A stretch of DNA of 64,000 bases, taken from Streptomyces guryensis. Lineage in GTDB: Bacteria; Actinomycetota; Actinomycetes; Streptomycetales; Streptomycetaceae. The notes below the pieces were generated by a model, which was not told the origin of the DNA, did no database searches, and saw only the letters and a program-made list of their open reading frames with translations. Below, piece by piece: positions 56,151-64,000 of this stretch (the first letter of the stretch is position 1; each line of letters opens with the position of its first letter). The stretch is taken from positions 124,001 through 188,000 of the forward strand of contig NZ_JAJSBI010000015.1 in NCBI RefSeq assembly GCF_021261325.1. Direction: 5' to 3'. The translations under genes and the position numbers were made by a program.

Positions 56151-56903
56151 TTACGCGTCGACCTTCTCCATGACCTCGTCGCTGACGTCGAAGTTGGCGA
56201 AGACGTTCTGCACGTCGTCGCTGTCCTCGAGCGCGTCGATCAGCTTGAAGATCTTCTTGGCGCCCTCCTCGTCCAGCTCGACCTGCATGGTCGGGACGAA
56301 GTTGGCCTCGGCGGAGTCGTAGTCGATCCCGGCGTCCTGAAGGGCGGTGCGGACGGCGACCATGTCGGTGGCCTCGCTGAGCACCTCGAAGGACTCGCCC
56401 AGGTCGTTGACCTCCTCGGCGCCCGCGTCCAGGACGGCACCCAGGACGTCGTCCTCGGTCAGCTCGCCCTTGGGGACGATCACGACGCCCTTGCGGTTGA
56501 AGAGGTACGACACCGAGCCCGGGTCGGCCATGTTGCCGCCGTTGCGGGTCATGGCGACACGGACGTCTGAGGCGGCGCGGTTGCGGTTGTCGGTGAGGCA
56601 CTCGATGAGCACCGCGACGCCGTTCGGGCCGTAGCCCTCGTACATGATCGTCTCGTAGTCGGCGCCACCGGCCTCGAGACCGCCGCCGCGCTTGACCGCG
56701 GAGTCGATGTTCTTGTTGGGGACCGACTGCTTCTTGGCCTTCTGGATGGCGTCGTAGAGGGTCGGGTTGCCCTCGATGTCGACGCCGCCCATCCGGGCCG
56801 CCACTTCGATGTTCTTGATCAGCTTCGCGAAGAGCTTGCCGCGCTTGGCGTCGATCACGGCCTTCTTGTGCTTCGTCGTAGCCCATTTAGAGTGGCCGGA
56901 CAT
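56151..56903 (-). CDS. yebC: YebC/TACO1-family translation or transcription factor
   Basis: This 250-residue protein begins MSGHSKWATTKHKKAVIDAKRGK, quoted in part, the hallmark of the family. It has NMADPGSVSYLFNRKGV and ALEDSDDVQNVFANFD near the C-terminus. Three domains are expected, with the acidic third domain visible. YebC proteins were long annotated as DNA-binding regulators. Recent work links the family to relief of ribosome stalling on prolines, which would fit a genome region that also has efp. ATG at 56901-56903. The neighbours pdxT upstream and ruvC downstream are classic. Confidence 0.97.
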   Translation of the reverse strand: MSGHSKWATTKHKKAVIDAKRGKLFAKLIKNIEVAARMGGVDIEGNPTLYDAIQKAKKQSVPNKNIDSAVKRGGGLEAGGADYETIMYEGYGPNGVAVLIECLTDNRNRAASDVRVAMTRNGGNMADPGSVSYLFNRKGVVIVPKGELTEDDVLGAVLDAGAEEVNDLGESFEVLSEATDMVAVRTALQDAGIDYDSAEANFVPTMQVELDEEGAKKIFKLIDALEDSDDVQNVFANFDVSDEVMEKVDA

Positions 56904-56952
56904 CTGCCTGTCTCCTTCGCGTAACCCATCCGAACAACGAACCCCAGAGATC

Positions 56953-57558
56953 CTACAAGGACTCCGCCGCCCGGTTCGCGCCCACCATGTCGACGAACAG
57001 GGCGTGCACGCGGTGGTCGCCGGTCAGTTCCGGATGGAACGACGTGGCGAGCGCGTTGCCCTGGCGGACCGCGACGATGTGGCCGTCGTGCTCGGCGAGC
57101 ACCTCGGTCTCGGCGCCGACGGACTCCACCCAGGGAGCGCGGATGAAGACGCCCTCTACAGGATCGCCCGCGACGCCCCGGACGTCGACCGCCGCTTCGA
57201 ACGACTCGTTCTGCCGCCCGAAGGCGTTGCGGCGCACGATCATGTCGATGCCGCCGATGGTCTCCTGGCCCGAGCGCGGGTCCAGGATCTTGTCGGCGAG
57301 CATGATCATGCCGGCGCAGGTGCCGTAGACGGGCATTCCGGCGCGCACGCGCGCGCGTAGGGGCTCCATCACGCCGAACAGGACGGCCAGCTTGGAGATG
57401 GTGGTGGACTCGCCGCCGGGAATGACCAGGCCGTCCACCTCGGCGAGCTCCTCGGGGCGCCTGACCGGCCTGGCCACGGCGTCGGCCGCGGCCAGGGCGA
57501 TGAGGTGCTCCCGTACGTCGCCCTGGAGGGCCAGGACGCCTATGACGGGGGTGTTCAT
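56953..57558 (-). CDS. pdxT: Pyridoxal 5'-phosphate synthase glutaminase subunit PdxT
   Basis: PdxT supplies ammonia from glutamine to PdxS. The 201-residue class I amidotransferase has GVLALQGDVREHL and the oxyanion strand VIPGGESTTISKL. The catalytic Cys is in YGTCAGMIMLAD, and the His/Glu pair in SFHPELTGD. ATG at 57558 lies 21 bases after the pdxS stop, so the pair is co-transcribed. PdxS-PdxT form a 12+12 complex in known cases. Confidence 0.97.
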   Translation of the reverse strand: MNTPVIGVLALQGDVREHLIALAAADAVARPVRRPEELAEVDGLVIPGGESTTISKLAVLFGVMEPLRARVRAGMPVYGTCAGMIMLADKILDPRSGQETIGGIDMIVRRNAFGRQNESFEAAVDVRGVAGDPVEGVFIRAPWVESVGAETEVLAEHDGHIVAVRQGNALATSFHPELTGDHRVHALFVDMVGANRAAESL

Positions 57559-57579
57559 GTGATCCAGTGCCTTACTGCC

Positions 57580-58491
57580 TTACCAGCCGCGGTTGGCGTA
57601 GCGCTCGGCCTCGGGGAGGGTGTCGCAGTTGATGCCGACCATGGCCTCGCCGAGGTTGCGGGACGCGTCCGCGATGATCTTGGGGTCGTCGTAGAAGGTG
57701 GTGGCCTTCACGATGGCGGCGGCGCGCTTGGCCGGGTCGCCGGACTTGAAGATGCCGGAGCCGACGAAGACGCCCTCGGCGCCGAGCTGGCGCATCAGCG
57801 CGGCGTCGGCGGGGGTGGCCACGCCACCGGCGGAGAACAGCACCACCGGGAGCTTGCCGAGCTCGGCGACCTCCTTGACCAGCTCGTACGGGGCGCGCAG
57901 GTCCTTGGCGGCGGCGTACAGCTCGTTGTTGTCGAAGCCGCGCAGCCGGGCGATCTCGTTCTTGATCTGGCGCAGGTGGCGGACGGCCTCGACGACGTTG
58001 CCGGTGCCGGCCTCGCCCTTGGAGCGGATCATGGCCGCGCCCTCGGCGATGCGGCGCAGGGCCTCGCCCAGGTTGGTGGCGCCGCAGACGAAGGGGGTGG
58101 TGAACGCCCACTTGTCGGAGTGGTTGACCTCGTCGGCCGGGGTGAGGACCTCGGACTCGTCGATGTAGTCGACGCCGAGGGACTGCAGCACCTGGGCCTC
58201 GACGAAGTGGCCGATGCGGGACTTGGCCATGACCGGGATCGAGACGGCCTCGATGATGCCCTCGATCATGTCCGGGTCGGACATCCGGGCCACGCCGCCG
58301 TCCTTGCGGATGTCGGCCGGGACCCGCTCCAGGGCCATGACGGCGACGGCGCCCGCGTCCTCGGCGATCTTCGCCTGCTCCGGCGTGACGACGTCCATGA
58401 TCACGCCGCCCTTGAGCTGCTCGGCCATGCCGCGCTTCACGCGCGCGGTGCCGGTCTCGGGGGACTGGTTTTCGGAGAGCGTGCTGGACAC
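57580..58491 (-). CDS. pdxS: Pyridoxal 5'-phosphate synthase lyase subunit PdxS
   Basis: PdxS builds PLP from ribose 5-phosphate, glyceraldehyde 3-phosphate and ammonia. The 303-residue TIM-barrel protein has KRGMAEQLKGGVIMDVV, the Lys in VMAKSRIGHFVEAQ, the second Lys in MIRSKGEAGTGNVVEA, and FSAGGVATPADAALMRQLG. GVFVGSGIFKS forms the phosphate site. GTG at 58491. It is the first gene of pdxST, with a 303-bp upstream region containing a short dyad near 58547. PdxR-type (MocR) regulators control such genes in other actinobacteria; none is in this window. Confidence 0.98.
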   Translation of the reverse strand: MSSTLSENQSPETGTARVKRGMAEQLKGGVIMDVVTPEQAKIAEDAGAVAVMALERVPADIRKDGGVARMSDPDMIEGIIEAVSIPVMAKSRIGHFVEAQVLQSLGVDYIDESEVLTPADEVNHSDKWAFTTPFVCGATNLGEALRRIAEGAAMIRSKGEAGTGNVVEAVRHLRQIKNEIARLRGFDNNELYAAAKDLRAPYELVKEVAELGKLPVVLFSAGGVATPADAALMRQLGAEGVFVGSGIFKSGDPAKRAAAIVKATTFYDDPKIIADASRNLGEAMVGINCDTLPEAERYANRGW

Positions 58492-58794
58492 GGGTTGACC
58501 TCACTCGGTGAAAAGAGGGTTTCTGCAAGCACCGAGGAAACGTGATTGGACCAGTCCACGGCAAGGGCCAATAGCCAGACGGTGGCTCCTTTCCGCCGGC
58601 GCTCCCGCTACCGGCGCGACGAGTCGCGGCCGGCCGAGGCGGACGAGGCGTGGGGACCGGGGCACCCGCCCCCTGCCGTTCGCCCGCGAGGATGTCCCTC
58701 AGCTCCTCGTCGAGGCCGCGTCTTCCTCGACCTGGAGGGTTACCTGCTCCCGGTGCCGGGACGCGGTCCCCCGCGGTTCATGGCCGGTGGTCCC
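58492..58794. other. pdxS upstream region
   Basis: No gene is supported in these 303 bases. A 12-bp dyad TGGACCAGTCCA (58547-58558; arms TGGAC/GTCCA) lies 56 bases upstream of the pdxS start and is a candidate operator. The right half (58600-58794) is open in two plus-strand frames but has no start with a ribosome binding site and no family resemblance. Confidence 0.45.
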
Positions 58795-59337
58795 CTAGAC
58801 CGCGCGGTCGGCCAGTGCCGCCGGTGGCTCGTCGTCCATCTCGAAGGCCATCGGGAAGGGGGCGTGTCCGGCGAGCCGGAACCAGCGCACCTTGCGGTGT
58901 TCCCGGAGCCTGCGGGCCGCGCCGACCGCGTCGTTGTGGAACCGGCGGGCCATCGGGACCCGCCGTACGGCCTCGGTCAGTTCACCGGCCGCCGCCTCGC
59001 CGCCGGGTGCCTCCCGCACCGCCTCCACCTGCTGCGCCTCCGCGAACACCGCCCGCAGCGCCTGGCTCAACTCGCTCTCGGCGACCTCCCGTTGCTCCTC
59101 CTCGACCTGCCGGGCCGCGTGTGCCGCCTCGTAGAGGACGATCGAGGCGGCCGGGTCGAGGACGCCGGAGGTGGCGAGTTCCTGAGCCACTGAGGCCCTG
59201 CGCAGCAGCTGGGCGTCGAGCGCGGCCCGTGCCGCGTCGATGCGGGCGTGCAGGCGGTCCAGGCGGCCCGCCGTCCAGCTCAGGTACAGGCCGATCGCGA
59301 GGAGGGCGACGAGGATCCAGATGAGGGTTGCGGTCAC
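58795..59337 (-). CDS. LemA-like single-span membrane protein
   Basis: This 180-residue protein has an N-terminal membrane helix (about 2-22, ATLIWILVALLAIGLYLSW). A helical, charged body follows (about 25-125, including RLHARIDAARAALDAQLLRR and QVEEEQREVAESELSQALRAVF). The C-terminal VPMARRFHNDAVGAARRLREHRKVRWFRLAG resembles the LemA ending, where RRxYNDAV is typical. GTG at 59337 (VTATLIWIL) is chosen; a TTG three codons upstream is also open. It lies 64 bases after the mannosyltransferase gene and probably belongs to that unit. Function unknown. Confidence 0.82.
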   Translation of the reverse strand: MTATLIWILVALLAIGLYLSWTAGRLDRLHARIDAARAALDAQLLRRASVAQELATSGVLDPAASIVLYEAAHAARQVEEEQREVAESELSQALRAVFAEAQQVEAVREAPGGEAAAGELTEAVRRVPMARRFHNDAVGAARRLREHRKVRWFRLAGHAPFPMAFEMDDEPPAALADRAV

Positions 59338-59401
59338 GGGCGGCAAGGTTAGCGGTGCGGCGAGGGGCCGTTGCGATCAGCCGGCGGCCGGGCCACGGCG
59401 C

Positions 59402-60571
59402 TCAGTCCCGTGCCAAACCCAGGCGCGACCGCAGGCCGGGCCCCCGCTCGTCCTCCGCCGCCGCGACCGCGGCCGCTCCCGCCGTCACCGTCTCGTACAC
59501 CGACAGGATGTCCGCCCCCACCGTCGACCAGTCGAAGCGCCGTACATGAGCGCTTCCCCGCTCCCGCAGCTCGGCCCGGCGCTCCGGGTCCCCCAGCAGC
59601 CGCAGAGCCGCCTCGGCCAGCGCGTCGGAGTCCTCGTTGGCGAACAGCTCGCCTGCCGCGCCCTGGTCCAGGACCTGGGCGAAGGCGTCCAGGTCGGAGG
59701 CGAGGACCGGGGCGCCGGCGGACATGGCCTCGACGAGGATGATGCCGAAGCTCTCGCCGCCGGTGTTCGGCGCCACGTACAGGTCGACGCTGCGCAGGAA
59801 GCGGGCCTTGTCCTCGTCGCTGACCATGCCGAGGAACTGCACGCGGGGGCGCAGTTCGGCGGGCAGCGACTCGACCGCCTCCTCCTCGTCCCCGCGCCCG
59901 GCGACCAGCAGCCGGGCCTGCGGGCGCTCGGCGAGGATCCTGGGCAGCGCCTTCATGAGCACCGGCAGGCCCTTGCGGGGCTCGTCGATGCGGCCGATGA
60001 ATCCGATGGTGTCGCCCTGCCACTCCTCCTTGGGCTCGGCCCGGGCGAAGAAGTCGACGTCGACGCCGTTCGGGATGACGACCGCGTCACCGCCGAGGTG
60101 TTCCACCAGCGTGCGGCGGGCGTACTCGCTCACCGCGATCCGGGCGCTGATCTTCTCCAGGGCCGCCTGGAGGATCGAGTAGGCGGCGATCATCGCCCGC
60201 GAGCGCGGGTTGGAGGTGTGGAAGGTGGCCACGATCGGGCCGGAGGCCGCCCAGCAGGTCAGCAGGCCCAGCGACGGCGAGGTCGGCTCGTGGATGTGGA
60301 CGACGTCGAACTCGCCGTCGTGCAGCCAGCGCCGGACGCGGGCGGCGCTCAGGAAGCCGAAGTTCAGCCGGGCCACCGAGCCGTTGTACGGCACCGGGAC
60401 CGCGCGGCCGGCCGAGACGACGTACGGCGGCAGAGGCGTGTCGTCGTCGGCGGGTGCCAGGACCGAGACCTCGTGGCCCAGGCGGATGAAGTACTCGGCG
60501 AGGTCACGGATGTGGAACTGGACGCCGCCCGGCACGTCCCAGGAGTACGGGCAGACGATGCCGATCCTCAC
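59402..60571 (-). CDS. pimA: GT4-family glycosyltransferase, probable phosphatidylinositol alpha-mannosyltransferase PimA
   Basis: PimA transfers mannose from GDP-mannose to phosphatidylinositol on the inner face of the membrane. The 389-residue GT-B protein starts VRIGIVCPYSWDVPGGVQ with the Gly-rich acceptor loop. It has VVHIHEPTSPSL, FHTSNPRSR with the catalytic-region His, IGFIGRIDEPRKGLPVL, and the nucleotide-sugar motif GGESFGIILVEAMSAGAPVLASD, quoted in part. GTG at 60571 overlaps the upstream acyltransferase stop by four bases. The gene order PI synthase, acyltransferase, mannosyltransferase matches the mycobacterial pgsA-patA-pimA set, which supports the call. Confidence 0.92.
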   Translation of the reverse strand: MRIGIVCPYSWDVPGGVQFHIRDLAEYFIRLGHEVSVLAPADDDTPLPPYVVSAGRAVPVPYNGSVARLNFGFLSAARVRRWLHDGEFDVVHIHEPTSPSLGLLTCWAASGPIVATFHTSNPRSRAMIAAYSILQAALEKISARIAVSEYARRTLVEHLGGDAVVIPNGVDVDFFARAEPKEEWQGDTIGFIGRIDEPRKGLPVLMKALPRILAERPQARLLVAGRGDEEEAVESLPAELRPRVQFLGMVSDEDKARFLRSVDLYVAPNTGGESFGIILVEAMSAGAPVLASDLDAFAQVLDQGAAGELFANEDSDALAEAALRLLGDPERRAELRERGSAHVRRFDWSTVGADILSVYETVTAGAAAVAAAEDERGPGLRSRLGLARD

Positions 60572-61497
60572 GACGTGCCCTTCTCGGGAGCCGGGGGTTT
60601 CCGTGCGGGATCGAGGTCCTTGAGCCACAAGCGCTGGAGCATGTGCCAGTCCTCCGGATGGTCGGCGATCCCGGTGGCGAAGGCATCGGCCAGCGCCTGT
60701 GTCATGACAGACGTCTTCTCGGCCCGGCTACCTGACTCGGGTACCTCGACCGGTGGGTGCACGCGCCCCTGCATGACGGGAGAATCGTCGTACCAGAGCG
60801 TGACCGGCAGGAGCAGTGCGCCGGTCTGCTGGGCGAGCAGGGCGGGGCCCGCCGGCATCCGGGTGGCCTCGCCGAAGAACTGGACCTCGACGCCCGAGGC
60901 CGACAGGTCGCGCTCGGCGACCAGACAGACCAGGCCGCCGTCGCGCAGCCGCCGGGCGAGCGTGCCGAAGGCGGTGCCGCCGCTGTGCGGCAGGACCTCC
61001 ATGCCGAGGCCCTCGCGGTAGGCGACGAAACGGTCGTAGAGGGTCTCCGGCTTGAGGCGCTCGGCGACCGTGGTGAACGGCGTCTCGAGCTTCGTGGTGA
61101 CCCAGGCACCGGCGAGGTCCCAGTTGGCCATGTGCGGGAGCGCCAGGATGACGCCCTGGTCGGAGGCGATCCCGTCGGTCAGGTAGTGGACGTCCTTGGG
61201 GTCGAAGCCGCCCCTTATCCGCTCGGCGCTCCACGCCGGGAGCCGGAAGGACTCCATCCAGTAGCGCAGGTACGAACGCATGCCCGCGCGCGAGAGCTCG
61301 GCCAGGCGCGCGGGGCTCGCATCGGGCACCACGCGCGCGTAGTTGCTCTCCAGGCGCTGTACGCCCTTGCCGCGCTGCTTCCAGGCGAGGTCGGCGATGG
61401 TGCGGCCGAGCCGTGCGGCGACCGGCTCGGGGAGTTTCTTGACGGTGCCCCAGCCGAGGCCGTACAGCGCGTCCGTCAGCTGATCGCGGGGGCTCAC
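60568..61497 (-). CDS. Phosphatidylinositol mannoside acyltransferase (PatA/HtrB-like)
   Basis: The enzyme acylates the mannose of PIM1/PIM2. The 309-residue protein belongs to the lauroyl/myristoyl (HtrB/LpxL) acyltransferase fold. It has an interfacial N-terminal helix region and the catalytic HX4D-type motif in LALPHMANWDLAGAW (His and Asp five apart). GTAFGTLARRLRDGG and CLVAERDLSASGVEV follow. GTG at 61497 overlaps the pgsA stop by four bases, and its own stop overlaps pimA. The assignment to the mannoside pathway rests on these couplings and on the mycobacterial parallel. Confidence 0.9.
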   Translation of the reverse strand: MSPRDQLTDALYGLGWGTVKKLPEPVAARLGRTIADLAWKQRGKGVQRLESNYARVVPDASPARLAELSRAGMRSYLRYWMESFRLPAWSAERIRGGFDPKDVHYLTDGIASDQGVILALPHMANWDLAGAWVTTKLETPFTTVAERLKPETLYDRFVAYREGLGMEVLPHSGGTAFGTLARRLRDGGLVCLVAERDLSASGVEVQFFGEATRMPAGPALLAQQTGALLLPVTLWYDDSPVMQGRVHPPVEVPESGSRAEKTSVMTQALADAFATGIADHPEDWHMLQRLWLKDLDPARKPPAPEKGTS

Positions 61498-62174
61498 TTC
61501 GCGGCCTCGCTGCCCTGTGAGGCGTTCTCCGGCGCGCCCGCCGCGGCCTCCGCCTCCGCGGACTCGCGACGGACGGTGACGACCCGCTGGATGAGCGTCA
61601 CCAGACTGCCGACGGCGACGATCCACAGGGCGACGGGCAGCAGGTACTGGATGCCGGGCACACCGAACTTGTGCAGCCCGGCGAATCCGGCCGCGACCAG
61701 CGAGATGACCAGGCGCTCCGCGCGCTCGACGAGACCGTTGACGGCGACCGGCAGGCCGATCGACTCGCCGCGGGCTTTGGTGTACGACACCACCTGGCCG
61801 CTGGCCAGGCAGAAGATCGAGACGGCGCACAGGACGTTGTCATTGCCGCCCCCGGCGTACCAGAGGGCGAAACCGCCGAAGATCGCGCCGTCGGCGACCC
61901 GGTCGAGCGTGGAGTCCAGGAAGGCGCCCCAGCGGCTGGTGCGGCCCAGCTGGCGGGCCATGTTGCCGTCGACGAGGTCGGAGAACACGAACAGCGTGAT
62001 CACGACCGTGCCCCAGAAGAACTCACCCCGGGGGTAGAAGACCAGCGCGCCCGCGATCACCCCGGCCGTGCCGAGGAGCGTGACCGTGTCGGGGCTGACG
62101 CCCCGGCGGATGAGAAACGCGGCGAACGGCGTGAGGACACGCGTGAAGAATGCACGCGCGTACTTGTTCAGCAT
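61494..62174 (-). CDS. pgsA: Phosphatidylinositol (phosphate) synthase, CDP-alcohol phosphotransferase
   Basis: The enzyme makes phosphatidylinositol phosphate from CDP-diacylglycerol and inositol phosphate. The 226-residue membrane protein has six hydrophobic helices. The CDP-alcohol signature is DGNMAR...G...D...D, seen as SDLVDGNMARQLG and then WGAFLDSTLDRVADG. The N-terminus is MLNKYARAFFTRVLTPFAAFL, quoted in part. The tail is Glu/Ala-rich (SAEAEAAAGAPENASQGSEAAK). ATG at 62174. It is the first gene of the mannoside cluster and divergent from the EF-G-like gene. Confidence 0.94.
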   Translation of the reverse strand: MLNKYARAFFTRVLTPFAAFLIRRGVSPDTVTLLGTAGVIAGALVFYPRGEFFWGTVVITLFVFSDLVDGNMARQLGRTSRWGAFLDSTLDRVADGAIFGGFALWYAGGGNDNVLCAVSIFCLASGQVVSYTKARGESIGLPVAVNGLVERAERLVISLVAAGFAGLHKFGVPGIQYLLPVALWIVAVGSLVTLIQRVVTVRRESAEAEAAAGAPENASQGSEAAK

Positions 62175-62456
62175 GGCCTTCCCGACGGTCGGTGTGGCCG
62201 CGGCCCCTGCTGGCCTCCGGCTGGCCCATCGTAGCCACGCGCGCGCGTGTGCGACTGCCGGGCACCCGGACGTCTGCGGGGAGATAGGGCGGACGGCCCG
62301 GACCGGGGGCGGGCGGCGCGATCGCGTCCTTCGTATGGACGCACCGTGACGGGAGTGGAAAGCTCGAAGAACCGCGGGCGTCATCGGAGCCGCCACCGCA
62401 CGCGGCCCGGCATGCCCGCGCCCACAGTGACCTCACCGTGCACGGGAGGCAAGGCC

Positions 62457-64000
62457 ATGGGCGACAAGGCAAGCGCACACCCCGGAGCCGCCGGCAGGGC
62501 TACAGCGGCCGACCACCCCGCGTCCGTACGGAATGTGGTGCTGGTCGGCCACAGCGGATCGGGCAAGACGACACTGGTGGAAGCTCTCGCACTCACCGCG
62601 GGGGCAGTGAACCGGGCGGGCCGTGTGGAGGACGGCGGCACCGTCTCCGACTACGACGAGATCGAGCACCGGCAGCAACGCTCGGTGCAGCTCTCCCTGG
62701 TGCCGGTCGAATGGGACGGCATCAAGGTCAATCTTCTCGACACCCCCGGATACGCGGACTTCGTCGGGGAGCTGCGGGCCGGTCTGCGAGCGGCGGACGC
62801 GGCCCTTTTCGTCGTCTCGGCCTCCGACGGCGTGGACGGCTCGACCCGCATGGTGTGGGAGGAGTGCGCGGCCGTCGGCATGCCACGGGCGATCGTGATC
62901 ACCCACCTGGAGTCCGCCCGGGCGGACTTCGAGGAGATGACGCGGACCTGCGCGGAGGCCTTCGGCGGGGACGATCCGGACGCCGTGATCCCGCTCTACC
63001 TGCCGCTGCACGGCCCGCAGGGTCCGGACGGGCACGCGCCCGTGACGGGGCTGACCGGACTGCTGTCGCAGAAGCTCTTCGACTACTCGTCCGGCGAGCG
63101 CAAGGAGTCGGAGCCGGGCGAGGACCAGCTGCCGGAGATCGAGGACGCCCGTAACCGGCTGATCGAGGGGATCATCTCGGAGAGCGAGGACGAGACCCTC
63201 ATGGACCGCTATCTGGGCGGCGAGCAGATCGACGTCAAGACACTCGTCGAGGACCTGGAGCGGGCCGTCGCACGCGGGGTCTTCTTCCCCGTCCTGGCAG
63301 CCGCCCCCGCGGCCGACGGCGCCCGGCAGGGGCTCGGCACCGTCGAGCTGCTGGAACTGGTCACGGGCGGCTTCCCGACACCGTTCGAGCACCCCACCCC
63401 CGGTGTCACCACGATCGACGGCAAGCCGCGCGAGGTGAAGGCCTGCGACACGGACGGCCCGCTGGTCGCCGAGGTCGTGCGGACGGCTTCCGACCCCTAC
63501 GTCGGCCGGGTCTCCCTGGTCCGCGTCTTCTCCGGCACGATGCGCCCCGACGAGACGGTGCACGTGTCCGGCCACGGGCTCGCGGACCGCGGGCACGAGG
63601 ACCACGACGTCGACGAGCGCATCGGCGCGCTGTCCACCCCCTTCGGCAAACAGCAGCGCACGGTGACGCACGCCATCGCGGGCGACCTGGTGTGCGTGGC
63701 GAAACTGAACCGCGCGGAGACCGGTGACACCCTCTCGGCCAAGGACGATCCGCTGCTCATGGAGCCGTGGCAGATGCCCGACCCGTTGCTGCCGCTCGCC
63801 ATCGAGGCGCACAGCAAGGCGGACGAGGACAAGCTCTCGCAGGGTCTTTCCCGGCTGGTCGCCGAGGATCCGACCATGCGGCTCGAGCAGAACCAGGACA
63901 CCCACCAGGTGGTGCTGTGGTGCCTGGGCGAGGCGCACGCGGACGTCGCGCTGGAGCGCCTGCGCAGCCGCTACGGCGTCCAGGTCGACGTGATCCCGCA
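62457..64000 (+). CDS. EF-G-like translational GTPase (EF-G paralogue), truncated by window end
   Basis: The first 514 residues of an EF-G paralogue are visible, reading to the window end without a stop. G1 is GHSGSGKTT (31-39) and G3 is DTPGYADF (95-102). The G4 position reads ITHLESARADF (148-158) instead of the NKxD form, and switch I has RSVQL in place of RGITI. Domain II (about 300-420, with DPYVGRVSLVRVFSGTM) and the start of domain III (AIEAHSKADEDKLSQGLSRLV) are present. ATG at 62457 with GGGAGG upstream. It corresponds to the second, EF-G-like gene of streptomycetes, distinct from fusA in the str operon. Its role is not established. Confidence 0.92.
   Translation, partial: MGDKASAHPGAAGRATAADHPASVRNVVLVGHSGSGKTTLVEALALTAGAVNRAGRVEDGGTVSDYDEIEHRQQRSVQLSLVPVEWDGIKVNLLDTPGYADFVGELRAGLRAADAALFVVSASDGVDGSTRMVWEECAAVGMPRAIVITHLESARADFEEMTRTCAEAFGGDDPDAVIPLYLPLHGPQGPDGHAPVTGLTGLLSQKLFDYSSGERKESEPGEDQLPEIEDARNRLIEGIISESEDETLMDRYLGGEQIDVKTLVEDLERAVARGVFFPVLAAAPAADGARQGLGTVELLELVTGGFPTPFEHPTPGVTTIDGKPREVKACDTDGPLVAEVVRTASDPYVGRVSLVRVFSGTMRPDETVHVSGHGLADRGHEDHDVDERIGALSTPFGKQQRTVTHAIAGDLVCVAKLNRAETGDTLSAKDDPLLMEPWQMPDPLLPLAIEAHSKADEDKLSQGLSRLVAEDPTMRLEQNQDTHQVVLWCLGEAHADVALERLRSRYGVQVDVIP

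Noticed and set aside
58546..58794. Possible small plus-strand gene before the LemA-like gene
   Set aside because: The frame continues antisense through the LemA-like gene, has no good start, and has no recognisable motif.

Overview
The window is chromosomal DNA from a Streptomyces species or a very close actinomycete. The evidence is very high G+C, frequent GTG and TTG starts, chains of 4-base ATGA/GTGA start-stop overlaps, the developmental regulator BldD, the nucleoid protein sIHF, an actinobacterial MshB-free housekeeping gene order, and two intergenic repeat types that recur in Streptomyces genomes. Gene order matches, from memory, the core region of Streptomyces coelicolor that runs from fmt to the EF-G-like gene (about SCO1473-SCO1528). 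Species cannot be fixed from the sequence alone. Almost everything is conserved core genome. No prophage, CRISPR array, rRNA, tRNA or biosynthetic cluster was seen. The only clear mobile-element trace is a 3' fragment of an IS30-type transposase between metK and priA.

Layout. 1-4219: start of rsmB, then fmt (minus), a plus-strand helix-turn-helix protein, a two-copy 72-bp tandem repeat, and priA. 4220-8621: IS30 remnant, metK, coaBC, rpoZ, gmk and the sIHF gene, all minus. 8932-18945: the pyrimidine operon, read pyrR-pyrB-pyrC-(membrane protein)-carA-carB-pyrD-pyrF, preceded by a PyrR-binding RNA hairpin that overlaps the pyrR ribosome binding site. 19100-19775: bldD on the plus strand with an operator-like inverted repeat over its promoter. 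19865-32782: nusB, efp, an M24 peptidase-like gene, a P-loop kinase-like gene, aroB-aroK-aroC-aroE, mltG, ruvX, alaS and two small membrane proteins (all minus).

32936-43914: a plus-strand NB-ARC/TPR ATPase, rpsD, rarA, a VKOR-family oxidoreductase, a plus-strand ABC exporter plus two-component system cassette (four genes joined by 4-base overlaps, with twin inverted repeats upstream), then hisS and an MBL-fold hydrolase. 44082-54852: a membrane-anchored cyclophilin, a DUF349 coiled-coil protein, relA, apt, secF, secD, yajC and ruvB. 54885-64000: ruvA, ruvC, yebC, pdxT, pdxS, a LemA-like protein, and the phosphatidylinositol mannoside genes (mannosyltransferase, acyltransferase, phosphatidylinositol synthase). 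It ends with an EF-G-like GTPase that runs off the window.

Functional grouping: de novo UMP synthesis with its own RNA-binding regulator; chorismate synthesis; Holliday-junction processing (ruvABC, ruvX, rarA); protein export (secDF-yajC); stringent response and purine salvage (relA-apt); PLP synthesis (pdxST); phosphatidylinositol mannoside synthesis. The points most worth a second look are the PyrR-RNA element, the conserved unknown membrane protein translationally coupled inside the pyr operon, the M24 protein with altered metal ligands, the EF-G paralogue with a degenerate G4 motif, the PriA without helicase motifs, the NB-ARC protein with no visible output domain, and the twin operators in front of the ABC/two-component cassette.
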